A stretch of DNA of 64,000 nucleotides from Halosimplex halophilum. Its GTDB lineage: Archaea; Halobacteriota; Halobacteria; Halobacteriales; Haloarculaceae. The position numbers were made by a program, and so were the translations under genes. The DNA lies in assembly GCF_004698125.1 (NCBI RefSeq), contig NZ_SRHV01000005.1, positions 1-64,000 on the forward strand, in the 5' to 3' direction. This document shows positions 8,789 through 17,845 of this stretch, in pieces. How positions within the stretch are numbered: the first letter of the stretch is position 1; every line of letters begins with the position of its first letter. The notes beneath the pieces were generated by a model. That model was not told the origin of the DNA and made no database searches. It was given only the letters and a program-made list of their open reading frames with translations.

Positions 8789-10590
8789 TGCCCACCGTCG
8801 AGATAGACCCCGAGGAACTCCGCGAGCTGACCGGCCACGAGGACAAGAGCGACGACGAACTCCGCGAGGACCTGTTCGGCCTCGGCCTGGAGTACGAGGG
8901 CGAGACCGACGACGGCGAGTTCGAGCTGGAGTTCGCGCCCGACCGGCTCGACCGGCTGTCCGTCGAGGGCGTCGCCCGCTCGCTGCGCTACCAGTACGGC
9001 GACGACCGCGGCGTCTACATCCCGAACACGAACGACGCCGACTGGACCATCGAGGTCGACGCCGACGTGCCCGACCAACGGCCGTACGTCACGGGCGCGG
9101 TCGTCCGCGGGCTGGATATGGACGAGGCCGCCCTGGAGTCGCTCATCCAGCTGCAGGAGAAGCTCCACGCGACGATGGGCCGCCAGCGCGCCAAGGGCGC
9201 CATCGGCGTCCACGACCTCATCACGCTGAAGGGACAGGTCGGCGCCCGCGGCGGCGAGGACACGCCCGAGGAGGAGGCCGACCCGCGGACGGAGGTCGCC
9301 CCCTCGGGCGGCAAGTCCGTCCGCTACACCGGCATCGGCAAGCGCGAGGACCGGTTCGTCCCCCTGGAGGAGAACCACGAGATGACTCCCCAGGAGGTGC
9401 TGATGGCCCACCACACCGCCCACGAGTACGGCGACCTCGTCGACGACTACGACGCGATGCCGGCCATCTACGACGACGTTGGGATGTTCTCGTTCCCGCC
9501 GATCATCAACGGCAAGCGGACCGAGGTCACCGCCGACTCCCGCGATCTCTTCATCGAGATGACCGGCACCGACCAGTGGACGATCGACCACATGCTGAAC
9601 ATCGTCTGCTATGCGCTCGACGCCCGCGGGGGGCGCGTCGAGGAGGTCGAGGTCGAGTACGCCGACGACGCGGCCGGCGACTACGCCGGGTCGACGCTCG
9701 TCCGGCCGAACTTCGAGACGAAGACCAAGACCGTCGACCACCCGGCCATCGAGTCGATGCTCGGGATCGACCTCGACGGCGAGGAGGTCGTCGACCTGAT
9801 GGAGCGGGCCGGCCTCGACGCCTCGGCCGAGGACTACGACGCCGAGACGGACGCCCTCTCGTACGAGGTCGAGGTCCCGCCCTACCGCGTGGACGTGCTC
9901 CACCCCGTCGACGTGATCGACGACGTGGGCCGGGCGTACGGCTTCAACGAGCTCGACCCGCGCTACCCCGACGTGTCCACCGTCGGCGGCCGCCACGAGC
10001 GCTCCCGGCTGGAGCGGGCCGCCCGCGAGTCGCTCGTCGGGCTGGGCTTCGAGGACCTGCTGAACTTCCACCTCATCAGCGAGGCGGCGAACTACGAGCG
10101 GCCCGGCGTCGAGCGCGGAACTGATGCCCTCGGCGGCGGCGAGCCGGCCGTCATCCAGGAGCCCTACAGCGAGGACTACGAGATCGTCCGCACCTGGGCG
10201 CTGCCGTCGATCCTGCTCGTCCTGGAGAACAACACCCACCGCTCGTACCCCCAGCACCTCTCGGAGGTCGGGCTCGCGATCGAGCAGGACGAGACCCAGC
10301 CGACGCTGGTCGACGAACGCCACACCGTCGCGGCCGCGCTCGCCCGCCACGACGCCTCCTACGAGGACGCCAAGGCCTCGCTGCAGGCGCTGTGTCGGGC
10401 CTTCGACGTCGAACTGGCCACCCCGCCGACCGACCACCCGACCTTTATTTCGGGACGGACCGCCGATATCGTCATCGACGGCGAGAACGTCGGGGTCATC
10501 GGCGAGGTCCACCCCGAGGTACTGGTGGAGTACGATCTGGAGGTGCCGGTCGCCGCCTTCGAGTTCGATCTGGACGCGCTGCGGGAGTGA
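8788..10590 (+). CDS. pheT: Phenylalanine--tRNA ligase beta subunit
   Basis: The beta subunit (600 aa), in the usual length range of archaeal PheT. It lacks the N-terminal EMAP tRNA-binding domain of bacterial PheT, as expected in archaea. The B3/B4 editing region (PPIINGKRTEVTADSRDLFI, about 230-250) and the B5 domain with VEVPPYRVDVLHPVDVIDD are present, ending in the class II-like core (LSEVGLAIEQDE). A GAGGAGGTGG ribosome-binding sequence at 8773-8782 precedes the overlapping ATG. It acts only as a complex with PheS. Confidence 0.96.
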   Translation: MPTVEIDPEELRELTGHEDKSDDELREDLFGLGLEYEGETDDGEFELEFAPDRLDRLSVEGVARSLRYQYGDDRGVYIPNTNDADWTIEVDADVPDQRPYVTGAVVRGLDMDEAALESLIQLQEKLHATMGRQRAKGAIGVHDLITLKGQVGARGGEDTPEEEADPRTEVAPSGGKSVRYTGIGKREDRFVPLEENHEMTPQEVLMAHHTAHEYGDLVDDYDAMPAIYDDVGMFSFPPIINGKRTEVTADSRDLFIEMTGTDQWTIDHMLNIVCYALDARGGRVEEVEVEYADDAAGDYAGSTLVRPNFETKTKTVDHPAIESMLGIDLDGEEVVDLMERAGLDASAEDYDAETDALSYEVEVPPYRVDVLHPVDVIDDVGRAYGFNELDPRYPDVSTVGGRHERSRLERAARESLVGLGFEDLLNFHLISEAANYERPGVERGTDALGGGEPAVIQEPYSEDYEIVRTWALPSILLVLENNTHRSYPQHLSEVGLAIEQDETQPTLVDERHTVAAALARHDASYEDAKASLQALCRAFDVELATPPTDHPTFISGRTADIVIDGENVGVIGEVHPEVLVEYDLEVPVAAFEFDLDALRE

Positions 10591-10638
10591 CCGCGCCCCG
10601 CGGCGACTGACTCTCCGGATACCACCGCAGAAACCGCT

Positions 10639-11991
10639 TCACCCGTCGGCGTACTCGATGCGCCCGTCGGTCCCGACCGAGAGGTCGTCCGCCTCGCGGG
10701 CGTACGCCTCGAACGCCCGGTACTGCAGCCCGTGCAGCTCCCGGGCGTCGGCGGGGCCGACCGTCGCGAACTCGTCGGCGTAGACGACGTAGCCGTTGAC
10801 CGCGAGTCGCAGCTCCCGGTCGTCGGTCAGGGGCGACCCGTCGAAGGACACCTCGGTTTCCCCTGCAGCGCGGTCCCGGCGGATCTCGACGCCGGCGAAC
10901 TGCCCGGTCCAGACCTCGCCGTCGCGGCCGTCGACCCCGTCGCGGCGGACGGACTCGGCGACGAGCGAGCGCAGCTGTGCGCCGGACACGGTGGCGACGA
11001 AGACGCCGGCCTGGAAGGGGGCGATCCCCCGGAGGTCGGCGACGGTCACGTCGGGGCCGACGGGCGGGCCGTCCCGGAGCCCGCGGGTGTCGACGTGGGC
11101 GGCGTCGGCGTCGGCGACCCACCGCAGCGCGTCGGTGGCGAGGTTCGCCAGCGCGCACTCCCCGCGGAGACAGCGCGCCCGCTCGCGCGGGACCGGCCGG
11201 TCGAGCCGGGCGACCACCTCGTCGAGCCCGTGGTCGGCCAGCCGCTCGCGGACGGCCGCGGCCGTCCCCTCGTCGAGCGGGCCCGACGGCGCCTCGTGGT
11301 GGGTCGCGGTCGCCGGCTCGGCGCGGTCGCCCGGTAGCTCGACCTCCCACAGGACGCGACCGTTCGCGCCCGGGCGGACCAGCAGCGTGCCGGCGACGCG
11401 CTCCCGGGTCTCGCTGTGGACGTGCCCCGCGAGGACCGCGTCCGCTCGCGTCTCCCGGCAGAGGTCGCGGGCGACCGCGTCGCCGGCGTGGGCGAGGACG
11501 ACCACCCGGTCCGGGGCGGCGTCCAGCCCGTCGACCGCCTCGCGGACGGCGGCCACCGGGTCGGTCACCCGGACGGACCGGGGGACGGCGAGGTCCGGCC
11601 CGCTCACCCCGACGAGCGCGACCCGGGCCCCGCCGCGCTCGACGGCCTTCGCGGCGTCGACGCCGGCGAACGGTTCGCCGTCGACGCGGACGTTCGCGCC
11701 GAGCCAGTCGACGCCCGATTCGGCGACTACTTCCCGGGTATCGGCCGGGGAGTGGTCGAAGTCGTGGTTGCCGAACGTCTCGGCGTCGGGGGCGACGCGG
11801 TCGTAGAACGGGAGCGTCTGCCGGCCGCGCTCCTCGATGGCCAGCGCGCCCGGCGCGAGCTGGTCGCCCGTCCCGACGACCAGCGTCCCGGGCCCTCTGA
11901 CCGACTCGATGGTTCCCGCGAGTCGTCCCACCCGCTCGGGCCGGTCGAAGGCGTTCTCCAGATCCGAGTAGTGGAGGAGTCGCGGGGCCAT
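10639..11991 (-). CDS. Metallophosphatase / 5'-nucleotidase family protein
   Basis: A 450-aa two-domain protein: an N-terminal calcineurin-like metallophosphatase (residues about 1-230) and a C-terminal 5'-nucleotidase domain. Metal-site motifs are LHYSDLENAF (motif I, where the usual DxHGH is replaced by a haloarchaea-type DLEN), VVGTGDQ, TFGNHDFDH, VLAHAGD and LAGHVHS. There is no signal peptide, so it is probably cytoplasmic, unlike the periplasmic bacterial enzymes. It likely hydrolyses nucleotides or related phosphoesters; the altered motif I leaves the metal and substrate uncertain. It starts 9 nt after the stop of a MazG gene, another nucleotide hydrolase, which suggests one operon in nucleotide clean-up. 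Confidence 0.88.
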   Translation of the reverse strand: MAPRLLHYSDLENAFDRPERVGRLAGTIESVRGPGTLVVGTGDQLAPGALAIEERGRQTLPFYDRVAPDAETFGNHDFDHSPADTREVVAESGVDWLGANVRVDGEPFAGVDAAKAVERGGARVALVGVSGPDLAVPRSVRVTDPVAAVREAVDGLDAAPDRVVVLAHAGDAVARDLCRETRADAVLAGHVHSETRERVAGTLLVRPGANGRVLWEVELPGDRAEPATATHHEAPSGPLDEGTAAAVRERLADHGLDEVVARLDRPVPRERARCLRGECALANLATDALRWVADADAAHVDTRGLRDGPPVGPDVTVADLRGIAPFQAGVFVATVSGAQLRSLVAESVRRDGVDGRDGEVWTGQFAGVEIRRDRAAGETEVSFDGSPLTDDRELRLAVNGYVVYADEFATVGPADARELHGLQYRAFEAYAREADDLSVGTDGRIEYADG

Positions 11992-12000
11992 CGGCGCCGG

Positions 12001-12306
12001 TCACTCCCCGGAGCCGGCCGACCCCGACTCCTCCAGCCGGCGCTCGTACTTCGCCAGCGAGGTCTCCAGGGCCGCCTCGGCGTCGATGTCGAGCGCGTCG
12101 GCGGTCGCCAGCAGCGCGAAGACGGCGTCGCCGAGTTCGTCCTCGCTGACGGTCAACTCCTCGGGCGCGGCGCCGTACTCGCCCGACTTGGCGGCGTCGG
12201 CGGCGATCTCGCCCACCTCGGCGGCCAGGTCCAGCACCCGGTAGGCCGGGTCGGCGTCCATGTCGTGCTCGTCGACGAACGCGGCCACGCGGTCCTGTGC
12301 GTCCAT
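12001..12306 (-). CDS. MazG-like nucleotide pyrophosphohydrolase
   Basis: A 101-aa all-alpha protein with the MazG metal-binding signature: ExxE in LDLAAEVGEIAADA and ExxD in SEDELGDAVFAL. MazG proteins hydrolyse NTPs to NMP plus pyrophosphate and are often used to remove aberrant nucleotides. ATG 12306 (MDAQDRV) was chosen over an upstream in-frame ATG at 12351 because the extension is basic. It is the first gene of a two-gene operon with the metallophosphatase. Confidence 0.85.
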   Translation of the reverse strand: MDAQDRVAAFVDEHDMDADPAYRVLDLAAEVGEIAADAAKSGEYGAAPEELTVSEDELGDAVFALLATADALDIDAEAALETSLAKYERRLEESGSAGSGE

Positions 12307-12435
12307 GGGACGGGTTTGGTCGGTCCCCCACAAAACGGTTCGGCGGTACACCGAGGTGTTCGATACGCTCGTCGAGCGGCTGTGTCCGGTCGTCGTGTAG
12401 ACGGGGACGGAACGAGTCTGTTCGCACCCGACGGC

Positions 12436-12857
12436 CAGCGATGAAAGGGTGAGGCGCGCTCGCTCTGAGTTGTTTCGGCCGTAGATCTCGGCAAGCGATG
12501 AAAGCCCTCGCCGCGCTCGCTAGCTGGTGTTTCTACCGCAGGAGACAGCAGGTGGTGAAAGCCCTCGCCGCGCTCGCGGTCGCTGAGCGGGATATCCGCG
12601 CTCTCCGCACCACCCGCGCGGATAGTGCCCGCTCAGACGACTACAGTGAACGCGAGCGCGCCTCGCCCTTTCAGTCCGCCAGGGACTGCAACCGCACGGC
12701 ACCGCACCGGACGGCAACCACCCCGCACAGCACCGCAACGGGCCACGAGCCTCCCCAGCCGATTCGCTCCTACCGTCGCTCATCCCTCGCGCGGCTACGG
12801 TCGCGCGCACGAGAGCGCGCTCCAGCGCGCGCCGACCGCACCGCGACCGCGTTCTCC
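12436..12857 (-). repeat. Structured intergenic repeat, copy A (full, reverse orientation)
   Basis: One of four copies of the same composite repeat in the window. On the minus strand it reads: a GC-rich palindromic block ending CGCGAGGGAT; the conserved block CGAATCGGCTGGGGAGGC (within 12742-12766); a variable GCGGT-rich tract; a conserved TCCCTGGCGGACTGAAAG; and a nested inverted repeat. The outer arms are 12651-12673 and 12556-12578. The inner arms are CTGAGCGGG/CCCGCTCAG (12583-12591, 12628-12636) and ATCCGCGC/GCGCGGAT (12594-12601, 12616-12623) around a 14-nt loop. The right outer arm recurs with a 57-nt period (TGAAAG at 12556, 12499 and 12442). Open frames inside it are Arg/Pro-rich and not coding-like. 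Confidence 0.85.
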
Positions 12858-12985
12858 GATCCCGCCGCTCTCGGTCACGTCACCGAACACGGGCGCCGCC
12901 GCCGGTGAACGACCGGCCACGGCCGACAGCTATCCAGTGTGCTCTCCGAGCGGGCACGCGACGACCCGCCGCTCGACCGCCGGTC

Positions 12986-12989
12986 TTAT
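12986..12989 (+). promoter_or_regulatory. Probable TATA box of the small membrane gene at 13014
   Basis: TTAT within CGGTCTTATCAAC lies 25-28 nt before the ATG at 13014, fitting a leaderless transcript. Confidence 0.4.
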
Positions 12990-13013
12990 CAACTGAATAG
13001 ACAATATCCTGGC

Positions 13014-13190
13014 ATGGACTGGTCCGAGTTCCCGGTCGTGGAGGCGGCGGTCGTGGTCGTCGTGCTCGCCGGGCTGTTCGCGCTCGGCGGCGGGTTCGGC
13101 CTGGGACTGGTCAACGTCCTCCAGTTCGTCGGCTGGGTGGGCGGACTCGTCTACCTCGCCGAGCGCGGGCGAACGGCGCTGTCCGGCTGA
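13014..13190 (+). CDS. Small two-helix membrane protein
   Basis: A 58-aa protein beginning MDWSEFPVVEAAVVVVVLAG, with two hydrophobic helices separated by a Gly-rich turn (ALGGGFGLG) and a short basic end. I recognise no family. ATG 13014 is supported by the TATA-like box about 26 nt upstream; the in-frame extension to 12939 reads through that promoter and is unlikely. It ends 1 nt before the stop of the convergent hjc gene. Confidence 0.6.
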   Translation: MDWSEFPVVEAAVVVVVLAGLFALGGGFGLGLVNVLQFVGWVGGLVYLAERGRTALSG

Positions 13191-13191
13191 G

Positions 13192-13713
13192 CTACAGCAT
13201 CTCGGCGGCTTCCTCCTTCGAGAGGTCACCGCGCTCGAACGCCGAGAGCACGTCCAGCGTCCCCTGGTCGGGGCCGTCGTCGGCGACCTCGTCGAGGGTG
13301 ACCTTCTCGGAGTGGCCGACGAGTTCGTCGAAGTCGACCCCGTGGGCGAGGGCGGTCTCCTTCTTGACGCGGTAGTTGCCGCCGTCGGTGACGTGGACGG
13401 CCTCGTCGCCGGGGTGGAAGAAGTACCAGTCCTCGCGGTCGAAGCGGACGCCGATGCGCGGTTTGGCGCCGAAGTTGCGCGCGAAGAAGAGGAGCGCCTC
13501 GATCTCCTCGCCGTCGAGGTAGATGGGGTCGCCGGCGGAGGACTTGGCCTCGACGGCGTAGAAGTCCTCGCCGTCGCCGGCCAGCACGTCGGGGAGCTCC
13601 CGCTCGGTGGCGCTCCCGCTGGCGGGCGCGCGCATCACCGCGAAGCCCGCCGCGTCGAGTTCGTTGACGAGTTCGCGCTCGCGGCGGTCGCCCTTCTCGT
13701 TCGAGTTCGCCAT
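13192..13713 (-). CDS. hjc: Holliday junction resolvase Hjc
   Basis: A 173-aa archaeal resolvase that cuts four-way DNA junctions during recombination and fork repair. The PD-(D/E)xK nuclease core is intact: an early Glu in the RERELV helix, PD at residues 41-42 (ELPDVLAG) and E-A-K at 55-57 (AVEAKSS). The core ends near residue 120; the remaining 50 residues are an acidic C-terminal extension ([11 protein letters not shown]) seen in haloarchaeal homologues. Confidence 0.93.
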   Translation of the reverse strand: MANSNEKGDRRERELVNELDAAGFAVMRAPASGSATERELPDVLAGDGEDFYAVEAKSSAGDPIYLDGEEIEALLFFARNFGAKPRIGVRFDREDWYFFHPGDEAVHVTDGGNYRVKKETALAHGVDFDELVGHSEKVTLDEVADDGPDQGTLDVLSAFERGDLSKEEAAEML

Positions 13714-13824
13714 CCACCGGACGATTGCCGACCGCCGGCTAAAGGCTGTCGGGACCGGAGCGGAAGTGGTCGCCCGACCGCGCGACGGCGAACCGACGAC
13801 CGGTGGGCCGACGATCGGCGGCGC

Positions 13825-15768
13825 TCACTCGCCGAGTTCGACGGTCGCCATCGCCGCGGGCGTCCGCCAGGCGTCGTCGGACTCGTCGTACCAGACCACC
13901 TTGCCGTCGCGCCTGTCGCCGCCCTCCGCGTCCTCGACGATGTGGACGTCCATCCCGATTCGCTGGCCGGTGAACGGCTCGGCGCCGTAGGGTTCCCAGG
14001 GGACCGCGACCTCGACGCGCCAGCCGTCGGCCGTCTCGGCCGTGCGCGCGTCGACCGGGTCCACTGTGGCCGAGTGCAGGCCCGCGACCGGGCGGTTCGA
14101 CCCCGCCAGGACGACCACCTGCAGGTCGTCCTCCCCGTCGTACTCCTCGCCTTCGCTGTGGTCCAGGTCGAGGTACAGCTCGACCGCGTCGTACTTCAGC
14201 ACCTCCGCGTCGGCCACCGAGACGAGCACGTACAGCGCCCGTTCGTCCCACAGCGCCCGCCACTCGCCGGTCGCGTCCATCACCCCCTCGCCCCAGACCT
14301 GCGTCGCGATCCGGTGGGACTCGGCGTCGTCCCAGGCGTCCTCGACGGACCCGTCGACGGCCGGCGCGTCGAACGTGCGCGGGACCGTCGCCGCCGCGTC
14401 GGCCGGCTCGAACGTCGTGAACTCGGTGGTCGCGGTCGCCGACTCGCGGCCCGCCGCGTCGACCGCGGTGACCTCCACGGTGTACGACTCGCCGGGGTCG
14501 AGCCCGGTCAGCTCGTGCGACCGGCGCGACCCGCGGACGATCCGCGGGTCGTCGTCCCCGACGGCGACGCGGTACTGGACCACTGCGCCGCCGTCGGGCG
14601 GCGGGAGCCACACGAGCGTCGCGGTGGTCTCCCCGACCGACGACAGCCCGAGGCTCTCCGGCGGGCCCGGCGGACCGCCGGTCGGCGTCGCCGTCGCGGT
14701 CGAGGCACCCTCGCCCGGACCTCCGGGGGGCCAGTGGCTGTCCCGCTCGGCGGCGAGCCACCGCTTGACGAGCCGGCCCATGTACCGGTCGCCGCCCCGG
14801 AGGTCCCACTCGGTGTCGAACATCGGCGGGACCCACTTCGAGTCGAACGCGCGGGCGCACCAGCTGACGTTGTCGTGCGCGCCGAGCCACTCCCGGAAGG
14901 GCCGGCCCCACGACCCCGTCGTGGCCGTGAAGTGCGAGTCGACGTTCGCGTCGTCGATGTACCCCCACTCGGTGACGAACACCGGGACCGACAGCGCCGG
15001 GTCGCCGAACGTCGCCTCCCAGGTCTCCGGCTCCCAGGAGGGGTAGACGTGGGCGGAGTAGACGACGTTGTCGTCGCCGAAGGGCTCCGCCGCGGCGTGG
15101 GCCGTCAGCGACGACCACCGCGGGGAGCCGACGACGACGGGCGTCTCCGGCGCCCGCTCGCGGACGAACCCGACCCACGGCTCGGCGTGCTCCTTCCAGG
15201 TCCGCCAGGCCTCGACCCCGCCCGCGGCCGGCTCGGTCGGCTCGTTGAACAGCTCGTAGAGCACGTGGCTCTCGTCGGCGTACCGCGGCGCGACCGTCCC
15301 CCAGAACGACCGCAGCCGCTCGTCGACCCCGTCCGTGTCGTAGCGCTCGGTCGCGTGGTAGTCGACCAGCAGGTAGACGCCCCGCTCGGCGGCCAGCGCG
15401 ACCACCTCGTCGAGGTACTCCCGCGCGAACCGCTCGACGCCCACGTTGGCGAGCGTCTCCGGCGTCGCGGGCACCCGGAGGACGCGGCTATGCCAGCCCG
15501 CCCCGGCGTCGGTCGCCAGCTCCAGCGTCTCCCGGTAGCCCTTCCCCCGCGCCTCGGCCCGCTCGCTGCCCCACACCGGCCCGGGGACGTTCACGCCCCG
15601 CAGGACGACCCGCCCCCCCGACGGGTCGGTGAGCCACCGCCCCTCGACCGACAGCCGCGGCGGCCCCGCTACGTCCGGCCCCCGACCGGACCCGAGGAGC
15701 CCGCTACAGCCGGCCAGTCCCGCGAGCGACCCGCCAGCGGCGCCCGACAGGAACCGTCGTCGTCGCAT
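13825..15768 (-). CDS. Secreted GH5-like glycoside hydrolase with FnIII and CBM9-like domains
   Basis: A 647-aa exported enzyme. Residues 1-21 form a twin-arginine lipoprotein signal (MRRRRFLSGAAGG, lipobox LAGC with Cys21), so the protein is probably exported folded and lipid-anchored outside the cell. Residues about 35-340 form a cellulase-like (beta/alpha)8 barrel with the acid/base in YELFNEP (Glu176) and the nucleophile in FVTEWGY (Glu267), as in clan GH-A. After a Thr/Pro/Gly linker comes a fibronectin type III domain (about 375-460), then a beta-sandwich (about 470-647) resembling CBM9/DOMON-like carbohydrate-binding domains. The likely substrate is a beta-linked polysaccharide such as cellulose or mannan; specificity cannot be decided from sequence alone. 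Confidence 0.88.
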   Translation of the reverse strand: MRRRRFLSGAAGGSLAGLAGCSGLLGSGRGPDVAGPPRLSVEGRWLTDPSGGRVVLRGVNVPGPVWGSERAEARGKGYRETLELATDAGAGWHSRVLRVPATPETLANVGVERFAREYLDEVVALAAERGVYLLVDYHATERYDTDGVDERLRSFWGTVAPRYADESHVLYELFNEPTEPAAGGVEAWRTWKEHAEPWVGFVRERAPETPVVVGSPRWSSLTAHAAAEPFGDDNVVYSAHVYPSWEPETWEATFGDPALSVPVFVTEWGYIDDANVDSHFTATTGSWGRPFREWLGAHDNVSWCARAFDSKWVPPMFDTEWDLRGGDRYMGRLVKRWLAAERDSHWPPGGPGEGASTATATPTGGPPGPPESLGLSSVGETTATLVWLPPPDGGAVVQYRVAVGDDDPRIVRGSRRSHELTGLDPGESYTVEVTAVDAAGRESATATTEFTTFEPADAAATVPRTFDAPAVDGSVEDAWDDAESHRIATQVWGEGVMDATGEWRALWDERALYVLVSVADAEVLKYDAVELYLDLDHSEGEEYDGEDDLQVVVLAGSNRPVAGLHSATVDPVDARTAETADGWRVEVAVPWEPYGAEPFTGQRIGMDVHIVEDAEGGDRRDGKVVWYDESDDAWRTPAAMATVELGE

Positions 15769-15862
15769 GCCCGTGAGTTCCGCACTGGCGCCTAAAACGG
15801 TAGCGTCGCAGTTATCAGGAACGATTTCCCGGTCGGTCAGCGGCCCCGGACGGCCGTGACGG

Positions 15863-17737
15863 TCAGGCCTCCGAGTCGTCGCCGGAACCGTCGAACACGC
15901 CGGAGACGACGAACCGGGCGCCGTCGTCGTAGTCGGTGTCGACCGCGACCGACCAGCCGTGGGCCTCGACGACCGTCTCGACGATGGCGAGGCCGAAGCC
16001 GGTGCCGTCCGCGTCGGTCGTGTGGCCGTACTCGAAGACCTCGTCGACGGCGTCGGGCGGGACGCCGGTCCCGTCGTCGGCGACGGCGAACCCGTCCGCC
16101 GTGAGCTCGACCGTGACCGTCAGGTCGCCGTCGCCGGCGTCGTCGGGCGGACCGTGCTCGACCGCGTTGCGGAAGAGGTTCTCGAAGGCCTGCCGGAGGC
16201 GGTCGGGGTCGGCCGCGAGGGTGCGCGTCCCCGGGACCGACAGCGTCGCCCCGTCGCTGTCGACGGTCGCCCACGCGTCGCGGGCGACGGTCGCCAGGTC
16301 GACCGTCTGGGTCTCCTCGATGTCCCGGCCCTGTCGGGCCAGCGTCAGCACGTCGCCGACGATCTCTTCTATCCGTGCGTGGGCGGTGTCGACCTTCTCG
16401 ACGTGGGGTGCGAGCGCCTCGTCGACCTCCTCGTCGAGGTCGTCGAGCTTCCGCTCGATCAGCTGGAGGTGGCCGCTCGCGACGTTCAGCGGGTTGCGCA
16501 GGTCGTGGCTGACGGTGCTGGCGAACTGGTCGAGGCGCTCGTTCTGGCGTTCGAGCGCGGCCCGGGAGCGCTCGGCGCGCTCGCGGGCCGCCTCGGACTC
16601 GCGGATCTGGGCCCGCAGCGCCTCGCGCATGCCGTCGAACGCGACGAACAGCCGCCCGATCTCGTCCTCGCGGGTCGTCGAGAGGTCCACGTCCAGGTCG
16701 CCGTCCTCCATGGCCTCCGCCCGCCGGCGCAGCCGGATCAGCGGGACGACCGTCCCGCGGCCGAGGACGAACCCGACGACCGCCAGCGTCGTCACCGAGG
16801 CCGCGACGAGGACGACCACGTTCCGTCCGACGGTCTCGCTGGCCTGGTAGAGCTGTGACTTGGGCGCCTCCGTGGCGACGACCCACGGGGTCGCCCGGAC
16901 CGGCGCGAACGCCACCACGTCCGAGGCCCGCTCGCGGGTCGCCGGCTCGCCGGCGACGGCCCGCTCGAACGCGGCGGTCTCCGCCAGCGCGCTCGGCCCG
17001 CTCCGCCGGGAAGCGAAGACGTTCCGCCCCTCGGGGTCGAGCAGCTGCGTCCGCACGATCGACCGCGACCGGTGGAGCTGCTCGAAGTCGCTCCGCACGT
17101 CCCCGACGACGACGAGCACGCCCTCGCCGACGCGGACCCGCCCCGCGAAGGCCATCAGCAGCCGGCCGTTGGACTCGTAGGCCCGGTCGGAGACGCCGAC
17201 GCGCCACTCGTCGCCCGACCCGTTGCGCGCCGTCGCGATCGGCCCCGCCCACTCGGGGCGACTGGTGTCGACCTCGCTCCCCTCCAGATCGGCGACCGTG
17301 CTGGCGGCGATCCGCCCGTCGGCGTCGACGTAGTGGATCCCCGCCACGTCCGCGCTCGCCTGCGCGGCCGACGCCGACAGCGCCTCGTCGATCCGCTCGG
17401 GGTCGCCCGTCGCGTAGGCGTCCGTCCCGGCGAACCCGCGGACCTGCGCCTGCATCCCCGACATCCACTCGCTGACGGAGTCGGCCTGCAGCGCCGCCGT
17501 CGACTGGAGCGTGTTCTCCGCGTCGTCCTCGATGATCCCCCGGATCTGGACGTAACTCCCGACGCCGACGGCCGTGATCACCAGGATGACCACCGCCATC
17601 GCGACCGCGAACTTCAGCGCGTAGCTGCGCCGGACCGGCCCCGGGACCAGCCGCCCGCCGACGCGCCGGACCGCGCTCGTCCGACCGTCCGCTCCGGCCT
17701 CGCTCCCGTCCGATCCCGGCGTGTTCCGTCCGTCCAT
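15863..17737 (-). CDS. Membrane sensor histidine kinase (dCache-HAMP-HisKA-HATPase)
   Basis: A 624-aa sensor kinase. A first membrane helix (about residues 42-65) is followed by a large extracellular dCache-like sensor domain (about 70-300) and a second helix (about 308-332). The cytoplasmic part has a HAMP segment, a coiled coil (ESEAARERAERSRAALERQ), a HisKA domain with the phosphorylated His in VSHDLRNPL (His411), and a HATPase_c domain with N-box NLFRNAVEHG, G1 DDGTGVP and G2 GTGFGLAIV. It should sense an external small molecule and phosphorylate a response regulator, but no regulator gene lies nearby. It is transcribed divergently from the TetR gene at 17846. Confidence 0.93.
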   Translation of the reverse strand: MDGRNTPGSDGSEAGADGRTSAVRRVGGRLVPGPVRRSYALKFAVAMAVVILVITAVGVGSYVQIRGIIEDDAENTLQSTAALQADSVSEWMSGMQAQVRGFAGTDAYATGDPERIDEALSASAAQASADVAGIHYVDADGRIAASTVADLEGSEVDTSRPEWAGPIATARNGSGDEWRVGVSDRAYESNGRLLMAFAGRVRVGEGVLVVVGDVRSDFEQLHRSRSIVRTQLLDPEGRNVFASRRSGPSALAETAAFERAVAGEPATRERASDVVAFAPVRATPWVVATEAPKSQLYQASETVGRNVVVLVAASVTTLAVVGFVLGRGTVVPLIRLRRRAEAMEDGDLDVDLSTTREDEIGRLFVAFDGMREALRAQIRESEAARERAERSRAALERQNERLDQFASTVSHDLRNPLNVASGHLQLIERKLDDLDEEVDEALAPHVEKVDTAHARIEEIVGDVLTLARQGRDIEETQTVDLATVARDAWATVDSDGATLSVPGTRTLAADPDRLRQAFENLFRNAVEHGPPDDAGDGDLTVTVELTADGFAVADDGTGVPPDAVDEVFEYGHTTDADGTGFGLAIVETVVEAHGWSVAVDTDYDDGARFVVSGVFDGSGDDSEA

Positions 17738-17825
17738 CGTCGTCGCTCCCGTCGTACTCCCCGACGCGCTGCCTTGAGCGTTGTCCCCCGATTCTCACCG
17801 TTTGATCGGCAGCGCTTTGTGTATC

Positions 17826-17841
17826 GACTGGCCATTCAGTC
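17826..17841 (+). promoter_or_regulatory. Inverted repeat, probable TetR operator
   Basis: GACTG-N6-CAGTC lies 4 nt before the ATG of the TetR gene and just after its TTTGTGTATCG promoter-like stretch. A bound dimer here would block a leaderless start, so autorepression is likely. Confidence 0.55.
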
Positions 17842-17845
17842 AGAT

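Noticed and set aside
8542-10512. A 656-codon open frame on the minus strand opposite pheS and pheT
   Set aside because: It runs antisense to two well-identified subunits and its valine/leucine/aspartate-rich product is the usual mirror of an acidic haloarchaeal gene.
12498-12996. Open frames of 96-136 codons inside repeat copy A and similar ones in copies B-D
   Set aside because: They are Arg/Pro/Ser/Thr-rich, differ between copies by frame changes in the GCGGT-rich tract, and have no acidic bias. The conserved parts are inverted repeats, not codons.
13312-15795. An 827-codon open frame on the plus strand opposite the GH5-like gene
   Set aside because: It is antisense to a gene with clear signal, catalytic and domain motifs. 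High third-position GC leaves few stops in the opposite frames of such genes, and its own product has no recognisable domain.
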